Positions 35,967-44,012 of a DNA stretch of 64,000 nt are shown one piece after another (within the stretch, counting starts at the first letter, position 1; each line of letters begins with the position of its first letter). Made by a program: the position numbers and the translations under genes. The notes under the pieces were generated by a model. That model was given only the letters and a program-made list of their open reading frames with translations. It was not told the origin of the DNA and did not search any database. The stretch lies in assembly GCF_001898575.1 (NCBI RefSeq), contig NZ_MKUD01000058.1, forward strand, positions 310,001 to 374,000, read 5' to 3'. The DNA comes from Spirosoma sp. 48-14. GTDB taxonomy: Bacteria > Bacteroidota > Bacteroidia > Cytophagales > Spirosomataceae.

Positions 35967-37031
35967 TTAAGTTAAGGCGAATTTCAGGACAGCCAAAAAC
36001 TGACTATCTTCGGGCAAGGTCACCAGCTCATATTGCCCTGGAAATAAGATGTCCAGCCGTCGTTTAAGATTCGTTAGTCCAAGCCCCGATGCTTCGGGAT
36101 AGACAACATCATCAGGCACCGAGTTTTCGACAGAAAAAACCAGCCGGTTGCTACTCTGCGACAAATGTAGCTGAATCCAGCAAGCCGTTTCTGTTTGGGC
36201 AGCCCCATGTTTGAACGCATTTTCGACAAAGGGTAACAAAAGCATGGGTGGAATCATAACCTGATTCAGACTAGTCAGTTCATCAAAGTTTGTCTGTACA
36301 TCCAGTCGATCGCCATACCGGATCTTTTCCAGCGCAATATAATCTGACAGATAATCGATTTCTTTGGTGATTGGCACTTCGGAGCGGTGACTTTCGTGAA
36401 GCTGGTAACTGAGCAGTCCGGCCAGTCGTTGCAGTAGATGCGGCATCTGTGCTGGCTGGTGTATCGAAACCGAAATCAGGTTATTGAGGGTGTTGAACAA
36501 AAAGTGGGGCTGTACCTGCGATTGCAGCAATCGGTATTCGGCCGATAGTTTTTCCCGCCGATAGGTTTCGCTCAGTTGCTGCTGGCGCAGCGCGTGCCTG
36601 ACCAACTCAACTGCTACAAACAGGCCAACCACTAAATGAAGCTGCATGGATTCGGCCAGAATTTTTGGCCAATAAAAAAGTGGCTTTTGCAAACCATCCG
36701 GGTAGTAGACCGGATATAGAAATGTATAGTTCGTCATCCGGCGCAAAAGCCCGAACACGACGATTCCACCAATCAGACTCAACCAAAATCCAGGCATACG
36801 ACCCGTCAGCAAAAACCGCCGTACTGTGATGAGCAGATGCCAGTATCCGGCAATCAGGAGCAATGGAATATTCAAGGCTATCTGGCGAAAGCTTTGCTGG
36901 AAATTGTCCATGTACGCTCCTGTGTTGAGCCATTCGAACAGAAAATAGCCTATCCAGAAAAGGCCCTGCGTCAAGGCTTCTCGCCGAGGTCGTCCGTCCT
37001 GGTTAAGCGTCCGCAACTGAACCATCTTCAC
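35967..37031 (-). CDS. LytS-type sensor histidine kinase
   Basis: 354 residues. Four hydrophobic segments lie within residues 22-145. The PF06580 box is YRLLQSQVQPHFLFNTLNN (phospho-acceptor His176), the N box PPMLLLPFVENAFKHG, and the glycine turn ASGLGLTNLKRRL. It heads a minus-strand run: kinase, 53-bp gap, PQQ-type dehydrogenase, 69-bp gap, LytTR regulator. It is similar in plan to the kinase at 1-964. Confidence 0.94.
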   Translation of the reverse strand: MKMVQLRTLNQDGRPRREALTQGLFWIGYFLFEWLNTGAYMDNFQQSFRQIALNIPLLLIAGYWHLLITVRRFLLTGRMPGFWLSLIGGIVVFGLLRRMTNYTFLYPVYYPDGLQKPLFYWPKILAESMQLHLVVGLFVAVELVRHALRQQQLSETYRREKLSAEYRLLQSQVQPHFLFNTLNNLISVSIHQPAQMPHLLQRLAGLLSYQLHESHRSEVPITKEIDYLSDYIALEKIRYGDRLDVQTNFDELTSLNQVMIPPMLLLPFVENAFKHGAAQTETACWIQLHLSQSSNRLVFSVENSVPDDVVYPEASGLGLTNLKRRLDILFPGQYELVTLPEDSQFLAVLKFALT

Positions 37032-37124
37032 AATGCTTGCATTCAGGCTTCGAAATTACAGCGTCGGAGGATTCATTCAGGAATAATTTGCCCAACAGCG
37101 TCGACAGGCTCCTCAACGGAATCC

Positions 37125-37154
37125 TTACTCGACAAATGACACGATTTACTCGAC
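37125..37154. promoter_or_regulatory. Direct repeat TTACTCGAC x2, 21-bp period (possible LytTR operator)
   Basis: TTACTCGAC occurs at 37125-37133 and 37146-37154, two helical turns apart, 94-123 bp before the LytS-type kinase start. The spacing matches LytTR operators, and the first LytS kinase gene has a repeat with the same geometry at a comparable distance. Confidence 0.5.
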
Positions 37155-37290
37155 CAACTGCGCTTCTGGCGTTTACGGAGTCATGTGGGCAAGCAGACCT
37201 GTCATTAGGCTAAAATGCCCTTCTTGTATCAGGCTAATCGATTGATTTGTCGACGGGAATACAACGTCGAATTTAAATCTATCAACAAGT

Positions 37291-38148
37291 ATGCACAATC
37301 ATTCCATGGCCCTGCACAGACAAAGCAACATCTCAACTCGATTTGTAACTAAACGCTATCTGGCCTTACTAGGGCGTCTAATCCGCACGAATCTGCGTTT
37401 TGATTTACTACTGATCAGCGTAGTTTTTCTTTTAGTAAGCGCATACTCGCTAAAAGCCCAGCCTGATCGGTATACATTACAACCCATGGATGAGCCAGAC
37501 TCTAGCCAGGGCTATTGGCGGCTGAAAACACTGGCTGCTTCGCGGAGTACTCAGATTCAATTTTTTGGCGCTGATCGTCAGCTGCTTTACGAAGAAAATC
37601 TGCCGGGGCAATGGGTACGGCTCAGCCGCAGAAACCGGAAACAGTTCGATCAATTGCTGGCTCAGCTAGTAGCCAATCAGCTCTTAACGACTCGCATCAA
37701 AACGGAACTCTTACCTTCTGAACCCGCCAAACTGCGTCCAAATCTGGCTTCCCGACCTGATATTGATACGACTAACGCAGCCACTTCTGCTTCATATCAT
37801 GTTCACGCTTATATAAATCAAGCGGGTAAATTACACCTACTGGTCAACAATCCCGAACGGTTACGCTATAAAATTGAGATCGTCGATCAGCATAAACGGC
37901 CGCTCTACGAAGAATTCAGTAATCTGTATTCGTACAGAAGACGACTCGATTTAGCGCTTATTCCCGACACCATCTGCCGGGTCATGGTACATATCGCTCA
38001 GAAACGGTTTCTGTATGCAGTAAAGAGGCACAATGCCCGATTCAGCTTCACCTTGCAACCTCAATTCGTTAACCCCCGGCAGCCTAACTTAATCCCCAAG
38101 CCGGATACCAGCGAACAGCAATTCACACCAATTCCGATCAGTTTGTAA
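37291..38148 (+). CDS. Uncharacterised exported protein
   Basis: 285 residues. A hydrophobic segment at about 44-56 (LLLISVVFLLVSAYSLKAQP) ends in a signal-peptidase-like site, so the long basic N-terminus (MHNHSMALHRQSN...) may partly be untranslated and a later start is possible. The mature part has strand-rich segments with Arg/Tyr patches (QWVRLSRRNRKQFDQLL, LYEEFSNLYSYRRRLDLAL). I do not recognise a family. It lies alone between the kinase promoter region and the TonB receptor. Confidence 0.65.
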   Translation: MHNHSMALHRQSNISTRFVTKRYLALLGRLIRTNLRFDLLLISVVFLLVSAYSLKAQPDRYTLQPMDEPDSSQGYWRLKTLAASRSTQIQFFGADRQLLYEENLPGQWVRLSRRNRKQFDQLLAQLVANQLLTTRIKTELLPSEPAKLRPNLASRPDIDTTNAATSASYHVHAYINQAGKLHLLVNNPERLRYKIEIVDQHKRPLYEEFSNLYSYRRRLDLALIPDTICRVMVHIAQKRFLYAVKRHNARFSFTLQPQFVNPRQPNLIPKPDTSEQQFTPIPISL

Positions 38149-38236
38149 TCACGTTTTCCGTAACTCTTTGCTACTTCTTCCGATAGATAATAGACACAGG
38201 ATAAACAATCCTGATTGAGCAGTCAAATTAGCCAGC

Positions 38237-38268
38237 CAATCGTTATATTCGCCAAAATATAACGATTG
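38237..38268. promoter_or_regulatory. 13-bp perfect inverted repeat before the TonB receptor
   Basis: CAATCGTTATATT (38237-38249) and its exact complement (38256-38268) flank CGCCAA, with the end 22 bp before the ATG. The position overlaps the expected promoter or leader, and the 6-bp spacer suits either a dimeric regulator or a leader hairpin. It is not Fur-like. Confidence 0.6.
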
Positions 38269-38290
38269 ATAGGTCGATTGTACAACCTAT

Positions 38291-40843
38291 ATGCTCAACT
38301 CTACACTTATCTGGCTAGGTTTTGCTTCTATGCATGTTGCAGGCGATACAATACCTAGTCCAGATACCCTGCGTTCACGCGAATTGGCTGAAGTTGTTGT
38401 TTCGGCCTCGAGGGTACCCGAATCAATTCTACGCTCTCCGGTAAGTATCGAAGTGCTGGATGCTCGACGAATTCGACTATCGGCTCAACCCTCTTACTTC
38501 GATGCCATAGAGAACCTGAAAGGTGTTCAGGTATTGACCTCTAGCCTGGGTTTTAAGGTGTACAACACACGTGGCTTTGCCAACACAACCAACGTCCGTT
38601 TTGTACAGCTCGTTGATGGGCGCGATAATCAGGCTCCCCATATCGGCGCTCCCATTGCCAGTGCCTTAGCGCCCTCTGATTTAGACATTCAGCGTGTTGA
38701 GGTAGTGCCCGGTGTTGCCTCGGCTTTGTACGGTATGAATGCGCTCAATGGTCTGGTCAATATTATTACACGTAACCCGTTCGATTCGCCTGGTCTGAGC
38801 ATCGGGCAGAAAACCGGCGTCAACCATGTAGCTGATGCAGCCGTTTCAGCGCAACTATATTCCGAAACCAGCTTACGCTACGCCCAGCGGATCGGCAACC
38901 GATTGGCCTTCAAAGTCAATCTGGTCTATCAGCGCGGGTATGACTGGATTGCCGCTAATTCGATGGATCTGAATCCAACGGGAAACAGCTCCCTAGGGCT
39001 GCTGGGCGCGGATAACCCGGCACTCGACCCAGTGAACAGCTATGGGAACGAATCAGCTAACCGACGAACCTTAACCCTGGGCGGCAAACGCTATAGCATA
39101 GCCCGTACAGGGTATTATGAATCTCAGGTCACCGACTATCGGCTGCTGAATCTGCGGGGTGATCTCTCACTACACTACCGCTTTTCCCCTACTATAGAAT
39201 TGGCCTACACGTACCAGGGGGCTACGCTCAACAATGTGTATCAGCGTACAAATCGATTTCGACTGGAAAATTATGTGCTTGACCAGCATAGCCTGACGTT
39301 TACATCGCCTTCCGTACAAATCCGCGCATATCGCTCTCGGGAAAATACAGGTGATTCTTACAACATCCGGTCGATGGCGGAGAACATCGATAAATCGTTC
39401 AAATCGGATAATCAATGGTTCGCTGATTTTACCAGTCAGTTTAATGCCGATACCAAAGCCGATATGACGGTTCCTGATGCACTCCGGGATGCCCGATCGT
39501 TTGCCGACCGGGGTCGACCAATTCCAGGCACAGCAGCATTTAACACACTGATTAGCAACCTTCGAGCGATCAACAACTGGGATATTGGTGCTGCTTTACA
39601 GGTTAAATCCTGGCTATACCATGCCGAAGGACAGTGGGAACCAACCAAAGTGCTCTGGAAGAATTTTCGACAGCAAACGGGTATTGATCTATTGATAGGC
39701 TTTGATTTCCGGCGCTATGTCGTCTTCCCCGATGGTAATTATTTCATTAACCCAACCGAACCTGGGCATAATCTGGTCTATGGAAAAGAAGGCGGTTTTG
39801 TGCAGGCCAGCCGCAACTTTCTGGACGACCGACTAAAAGTGACAGGCTCACTACGACTCGATAAGAATACCTACTTTGATCCTCGGCTAAACCCTCGACT
39901 GGCACTGGTCTACTCCCCTACTGACTACCACAATCTCCGGGTATCTTATCAGAATGGGTATCGGTTTCCATCGCTTTTTGAGGCTTTTTCAAATGTCAAT
40001 TCGGGGGGTGTCAAGCGAGTCGGTGGACTTCCGATCATGTCGAAGGGTATTTACGAAAATGCCTATCTGGTCACCTCTATCAATGCTTTTCAGGCAGCCA
40101 TTACAACCGATGTCAATACTAACGGCCTATCTACCAGTCAGGCTATTCAGAAAAACAAAGGGCTCCTGAAGGCAAGTCCCTATACGTACCTTAAACCTGA
40201 GCAGATCAATAGTTTTGAGATCGGTTATAAAGGACTTTGGTTTGCTCAGCGCCTGTATGTCGATGTTGATTTCTATTACAGCGCCTATCGAAACTTTATC
40301 GCACAGGTCAATGCCAATCTGCCCAAAGGAAGCAACTCCGACTCGCTGGCTTACTATTTTTCGAGTTCAACGACGCAGGATCGGTATCGTCTCTGGACCA
40401 ACTCGCAAACCCGTGTGTACAACTATGGCGCCAGTGCTGCCCTACGTTATAGCGTGACGACTAACTGGTCATTGGGCGGTAATGCCTCCTTTGCGAAACT
40501 CGACCGGGCCGAAAATGGGGACGGGCTGGAAAGCGCCTTCAACACACCTCAGTGGATTACCAACCTAACCGTTACGAACGGAAACCTTTGGAATGGGATT
40601 GGCTTCTCTATCAATTACAAATATCAGCGCAGCTTCCTGTGGCAATCAGAACTGGCTACGGGAACAGTGCCAGCCATCAACACTGTAGATGCTCAACTCA
40701 GTTATCAGCTCCGCAAAGCAGGCCTATTAGTTAAAGTAGGTGGCACCAACCTATTAAATCAACCTTACTATACCTTTATTGGTGGCCCCGCTGTAGGTGG
40801 TTTCTATTACACAAACCTGATTTGGGAGTTGCCCAGGAAATAG
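38291..40843 (+). CDS. TonB-dependent outer-membrane receptor
   Basis: 850 residues. A short hydrophobic start (MLNSTLIWLGFASMHVAG) serves as the signal. The plug domain (about 35-160) shows ELAEVVVSASRVPESI, VYNTRGFANT and GVASALYGMNALNGLVNIIT. The barrel fills the rest and ends YTNLIWELPRK, with TonB-receptor features EIGYKGLWF and NLRVSYQNGYRFPSLFEAFS. It lacks the N-terminal carboxypeptidase-like domain common in SusC proteins, and no SusD gene follows. Substrate unknown; siderophore or cofactor import is as likely as sugars. Confidence 0.94.
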   Translation: MLNSTLIWLGFASMHVAGDTIPSPDTLRSRELAEVVVSASRVPESILRSPVSIEVLDARRIRLSAQPSYFDAIENLKGVQVLTSSLGFKVYNTRGFANTTNVRFVQLVDGRDNQAPHIGAPIASALAPSDLDIQRVEVVPGVASALYGMNALNGLVNIITRNPFDSPGLSIGQKTGVNHVADAAVSAQLYSETSLRYAQRIGNRLAFKVNLVYQRGYDWIAANSMDLNPTGNSSLGLLGADNPALDPVNSYGNESANRRTLTLGGKRYSIARTGYYESQVTDYRLLNLRGDLSLHYRFSPTIELAYTYQGATLNNVYQRTNRFRLENYVLDQHSLTFTSPSVQIRAYRSRENTGDSYNIRSMAENIDKSFKSDNQWFADFTSQFNADTKADMTVPDALRDARSFADRGRPIPGTAAFNTLISNLRAINNWDIGAALQVKSWLYHAEGQWEPTKVLWKNFRQQTGIDLLIGFDFRRYVVFPDGNYFINPTEPGHNLVYGKEGGFVQASRNFLDDRLKVTGSLRLDKNTYFDPRLNPRLALVYSPTDYHNLRVSYQNGYRFPSLFEAFSNVNSGGVKRVGGLPIMSKGIYENAYLVTSINAFQAAITTDVNTNGLSTSQAIQKNKGLLKASPYTYLKPEQINSFEIGYKGLWFAQRLYVDVDFYYSAYRNFIAQVNANLPKGSNSDSLAYYFSSSTTQDRYRLWTNSQTRVYNYGASAALRYSVTTNWSLGGNASFAKLDRAENGDGLESAFNTPQWITNLTVTNGNLWNGIGFSINYKYQRSFLWQSELATGTVPAINTVDAQLSYQLRKAGLLVKVGGTNLLNQPYYTFIGGPAVGGFYYTNLIWELPRK

Positions 40844-40861
40844 CAAGTCCAGTTACTTCAT

Positions 40862-40899
40862 AAAAAAATCGCGCTACCGTCGGGCAGCGCGATTTTTTT
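40862..40899. terminator. Bidirectional intrinsic terminator
   Basis: AAAAAAATCGCGCT and AGCGCGATTTTTTT flank a 10-nt loop. The G+C-rich stem (TCGCGCT) is flanked by A-run and T-run, so it serves both the TonB receptor gene and the convergent gene. Confidence 0.92.
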
Positions 40900-40918
40900 A
40901 AGTTATCTGCTTAACCAA

Positions 40919-41854
40919 TTAGCGTATAGCAAATTCACCCGAACCGATACGGAAACCTTCCGAATACAGTTCAACAGTGTATTTACCAGGCTTATATGGA
41001 ATACCACGGCTATACAGCAACTCAACATTCTGGTTGTTGTTGGTATAGTTCACCGTTTGTTTCGTGGTATAGATGGTTTCATTACCGTCAACGGTGAATG
41101 TACCAGAGCCATTAGCCATATCCGAAACAACAGCGCCGTCAGGATCAAGCACCCGAACATAGACATCTTTCGCTTCTTCTCTCGTCAGCGGGTTATCCAG
41201 CAGCGTGTATACTACTTTGATTTTGTCCAGCTTTTTGGCTTTGTAGGCATCGTCTTCTTTCACTTTGCCCTTCGAATTAACCGCGAATACTTTTACGTTC
41301 TGTGCTTTCAAGGCAGCAGCACGAGTTACTTTAGTGGTCAATTCATTGTTTTGCGCAACGAATGTGTTCACAGAATCCCGTAATTGCTGACGATTTGTTT
41401 TCAGACCGGTATTCTCTTCATCCAGCGTTTTTACGTTGGTAGCGAGTGTGACATTTTCACGTTGCAGACCAGCAATGAGCGTATCTTTTTCCGCCAAGAA
41501 AGCTTCGTATTGCTTGATTTTAGCTTCATACTTAGCAATCGAAACCCGGTTACCGCGTTTTAAAGCCGCTTTATCCTGCTCCAATTGCACTTTCATCTTC
41601 TCTAGCTCCGATACATCACCGCCTAATTTCTGTACTTCAGCAATTTTAGCATCCAACGCCGTTGAGATCGAGTCCAGCTTAACGCGAGTGGTCGACAGTT
41701 CTTCAACACGTTCTGATATGGTTACTTCCTGGTTTTCAGAAACCTTCTTTTGATCAAAGTACAGATAACTCGATACACCGGCTAAACCCGTCATAATGAT
41801 CAGGGCAGCCAGAAGAGCACCATTTGCTTTTGACTTGGGCGCATTATTTTCCAT
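40919..41854 (-). CDS. Membrane-anchored coiled-coil protein, unknown function
   Basis: 311 residues. One N-terminal membrane segment (about 12-33, NGALLAALIIMTGLAGVSSYLYF) precedes a long coiled coil (about 40-175, rich in VEELSTTRVKLDSISTALDAK and LQRENVTLATNVKTLDEENT). A C-terminal beta domain follows (about 190-311: VVYTLLDNPLTREEAKDVYVRVLDPDG, KYTVELYSEGFRIGSGEF). This layout is common in Bacteroidota hypothetical proteins; the partner is not indicated by sequence. A TAnnTTTG element lies 33 bp upstream. Confidence 0.8.
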   Translation of the reverse strand: MENNAPKSKANGALLAALIIMTGLAGVSSYLYFDQKKVSENQEVTISERVEELSTTRVKLDSISTALDAKIAEVQKLGGDVSELEKMKVQLEQDKAALKRGNRVSIAKYEAKIKQYEAFLAEKDTLIAGLQRENVTLATNVKTLDEENTGLKTNRQQLRDSVNTFVAQNNELTTKVTRAAALKAQNVKVFAVNSKGKVKEDDAYKAKKLDKIKVVYTLLDNPLTREEAKDVYVRVLDPDGAVVSDMANGSGTFTVDGNETIYTTKQTVNYTNNNQNVELLYSRGIPYKPGKYTVELYSEGFRIGSGEFAIR

Positions 41855-42214
41855 TGCAAATTTTCAGTTTAACGATTAAACATGCACAAACTTAAAAAAG
41901 CCGCTTTCGCGGTTGTGTAGAGGTTGTTACATCCAAGCTTTTGTTTGAATGAAAAATGATAGATTTTTTTATGAGCGACATTACCGGAACGCCAGCTTAC
42001 AGCAACCTATTGTAATGAACAACTCATGGAGTTAAAAAAAGGTTTAAATAGTACCTATAAAACACCGCAAATTTATATAATGATTATCAGACACATAGAC
42101 CGTTCGATAAATATTTTATTTACTCTATAGTAAGCATATTCCCTTAGTAGGATAAACTCCATATCCCAAAACAACCCTGACACACAGAAGGTTTACGTCC
42201 AAAATCAAATCCGA
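41855..42214. other. 360-bp A+T-rich divergent spacer
   Basis: Lies between the coiled-coil gene (minus) and the Fpg-like gene (plus). It contains one minus-strand -7-like element, TAAGTTTG at 41887-41894, suitable for the coiled-coil gene. I found no open frame, long repeat or strong hairpin in the rest. Confidence 0.6.
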
Positions 42215-43033
42215 ATGCCAGAACTTCCAGAGGTCGAGATCCGACGCCAATACCTCGAAACGTCATCGCTTTATCAGCCTATCAGCCACATTGAGGTGGA
42301 AGATAAAAAACTGCTTACTACAGACTACCATACACTACAGGCTAGGTTAACTGGGCGGCAATTCGTCGGAACAGAGCGGGTGGGAAAAAACCTGTTCATA
42401 CACACCGATCAGCCGGGCATCATCGTCCACATGCACTTTGGTATGACGGGCGATCTGGAATACTACCACTCGTCTCTCGACCGTCCGCGCTTTGCCCGAA
42501 TCGTATTTGAATTTACAAACGGCTTCAATCTGGGTTTCTTATGCCCCCGGAAATTCGAGCGGATAGGCCTGATTGAAAACATCGATGAATTCCTGAACCG
42601 AAAGAAAATTGGTGCGGATGGCCTTGCTATATCTGTAGACGAATTAACCGAACAAGTCCGGCGTAAAAAAGCGTTTATCAAGCCTGTTTTGCTCGACCAA
42701 CGAGTGGTGGCAGGGCTGGGCAACTGGATTGTCGATGAAGTATTGTTTCAGGCACGGATTCATCCTGAACAACGCGCCGAAACGCTTAGTGATATTCAGA
42801 TAAGCCAGCTACACGACGCAATCCGGCTTGTTCTCGAAACGGCTATCCGGTACGAAGCTACCTATCGTGATTTCCCTATTGATTTTCTGATTCACGTTCG
42901 TGAGTGGGATAACTCACCCTATGATGACGTTGAAGCGCACAAATTCTGTCCCCGTTGTCATACCCGCATCGAGCGTTCGGTGGTTGGCGGACGCACTACC
43001 TTCTTCTGCCCCCGTGAACAATTTATCCATTGA
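42215..43033 (+). CDS. Formamidopyrimidine-DNA glycosylase (Fpg/Nei family), altered zinc finger
   Basis: 272 residues. The catalytic N-terminus PELPEVE gives Pro2/Glu3, and Lys in RVGKNLF is the conserved beta-hairpin lysine. HMHFGMTG and RFARIVFEF follow, then the H2TH region VVAGLGNWIVDEVLFQARIHP. The C-terminal zinc finger reads KFCPRCHTRIERSVVGGRT then FFCPREQ: three of the four Cys ligands are present, with Glu (CPRE) in place of the fourth. It removes oxidised purines by base excision. The next gene's start lies 51 bp downstream. Confidence 0.9.
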   Translation: MPELPEVEIRRQYLETSSLYQPISHIEVEDKKLLTTDYHTLQARLTGRQFVGTERVGKNLFIHTDQPGIIVHMHFGMTGDLEYYHSSLDRPRFARIVFEFTNGFNLGFLCPRKFERIGLIENIDEFLNRKKIGADGLAISVDELTEQVRRKKAFIKPVLLDQRVVAGLGNWIVDEVLFQARIHPEQRAETLSDIQISQLHDAIRLVLETAIRYEATYRDFPIDFLIHVREWDNSPYDDVEAHKFCPRCHTRIERSVVGGRTTFFCPREQFIH

Positions 43034-43062
43034 ACTTGCATCGCCAAAAACATGTTCTTGTA

Positions 43063-43082
43063 TTAAATGTATATACATTTAA
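43063..43082. promoter_or_regulatory. 20-bp perfect palindrome at the pirin start
   Basis: TTAAATGTATATACATTTAA is its own reverse complement over all 20 bases and ends one base before the pirin ATG (43084). The site would overlap the translation start, as an operator or a start-blocking hairpin. Confidence 0.75.
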
Positions 43083-43083
43083 A

Positions 43084-43941
43084 ATGACAACACAACGAAC
43101 AATTTCTGATATACGCACGGCTACACCCAATAGTGTTGGGGATGGCTTCATTGGTCTGAATGCGTTTCATCCACAAGGGTCGCGCCCTTTCAGCCCGTTT
43201 CTGCTTCTGGATCATCATGGCCCAATGAAGGTAAAGCCCTCTGAATACCCCAAAGGAGTGGATCAACACCCACACCGGGGATTTGAAACGGTTACGATTG
43301 TTTATGAAGGCGCTTTAGAACATCGCGATTCGGCTGGAAATCATGGCAAACTCTTTGCCGGTGATGTCCAATGGATGACGGCTGCCGCAGGCATTATTCA
43401 TGAAGAAAAACATGAGCGTGCTTTTTCGCGGCAGGGTGGCCAACTGGATTTTGTACAGCTATGGGTAAACTTACCAGCCCGATACAAAATGAATCCACCC
43501 AGATATCAGGACATTGCAGCCTCAACTATTACAACGGCTACCTTACCGGGCGGTGGTCAGTTGCGGGTCATTGCGGGCGAACTGGCGGGTTTGCAAGGTC
43601 CGGCAAGCACATTCAGCCCTGTCGTTGTGGCTGATTTATCGCTGAACCAAGGTCAGACCGAAATCGTAACGATTCCTGAATCGTACGCTCTGATGGTTTA
43701 CGTATTAAGTGGTTCGGCAACGCTCAATTCAACGCCTATTGATCGGGGACAGATTGCCCTCCTGAACCAGGATGGCGACAGTATTTCGCTTTCGGCTGCT
43801 GAAAAAACAAAGCTGCTTATTCTGGCTGGGGAACCCATCCGGGAGCCGCTGGCAGTATATGGACCGTTTGTAATGAACACACGAGAAGAAATTTTGGAAG
43901 CGTTCGAAGACTTTCAGGCCGGACGTATGGGTGTCTTGTGA
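43084..43941 (+). CDS. Pirin family protein
   Basis: 285 residues starting MTTQRTISDIRTATPNSVG; the in-frame ATG at 43030 would overlap the Fpg gene and run through the palindrome, so 43084 is chosen. N-terminal cupin metal ligands are seen in DQHPHRGFETVTIVYEGALEHRDS and GIIHEEKHE, followed by LDFVQLWVNLPARYK. The C-terminal cupin half ends FVMNTREEILEAFEDFQAG, the pirin signature. Possible quercetinase or oxidative-stress role. Its perfect palindromic start region suggests tight control. Confidence 0.93.
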   Translation: MTTQRTISDIRTATPNSVGDGFIGLNAFHPQGSRPFSPFLLLDHHGPMKVKPSEYPKGVDQHPHRGFETVTIVYEGALEHRDSAGNHGKLFAGDVQWMTAAAGIIHEEKHERAFSRQGGQLDFVQLWVNLPARYKMNPPRYQDIAASTITTATLPGGGQLRVIAGELAGLQGPASTFSPVVVADLSLNQGQTEIVTIPESYALMVYVLSGSATLNSTPIDRGQIALLNQDGDSISLSAAEKTKLLILAGEPIREPLAVYGPFVMNTREEILEAFEDFQAGRMGVL

Positions 43942-43948
43942 TCAGGCA

Positions 43949-43997
43949 GGTCAAGAGTGGTCAGGTATTGAAAACAATCTCTAAGCCACTCTTGACC
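43949..43997. repeat. Intergenic inverted repeat with an inner ATTGAAAACAAT mini-hairpin
   Basis: Arms GGTCAAGAGTGG (43949-43960) and 43986-43997 pair perfectly over 12 bp. The loop carries ATTGAAAACAAT (43967-43978), itself able to form a 4-bp hairpin. It lies between convergent pirin and Y-family polymerase genes. The same inner element is in the hairpin at 46125-46191. Confidence 0.75.
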
Positions 43998-44012
43998 GCA
44001 TCTGACAACAGT

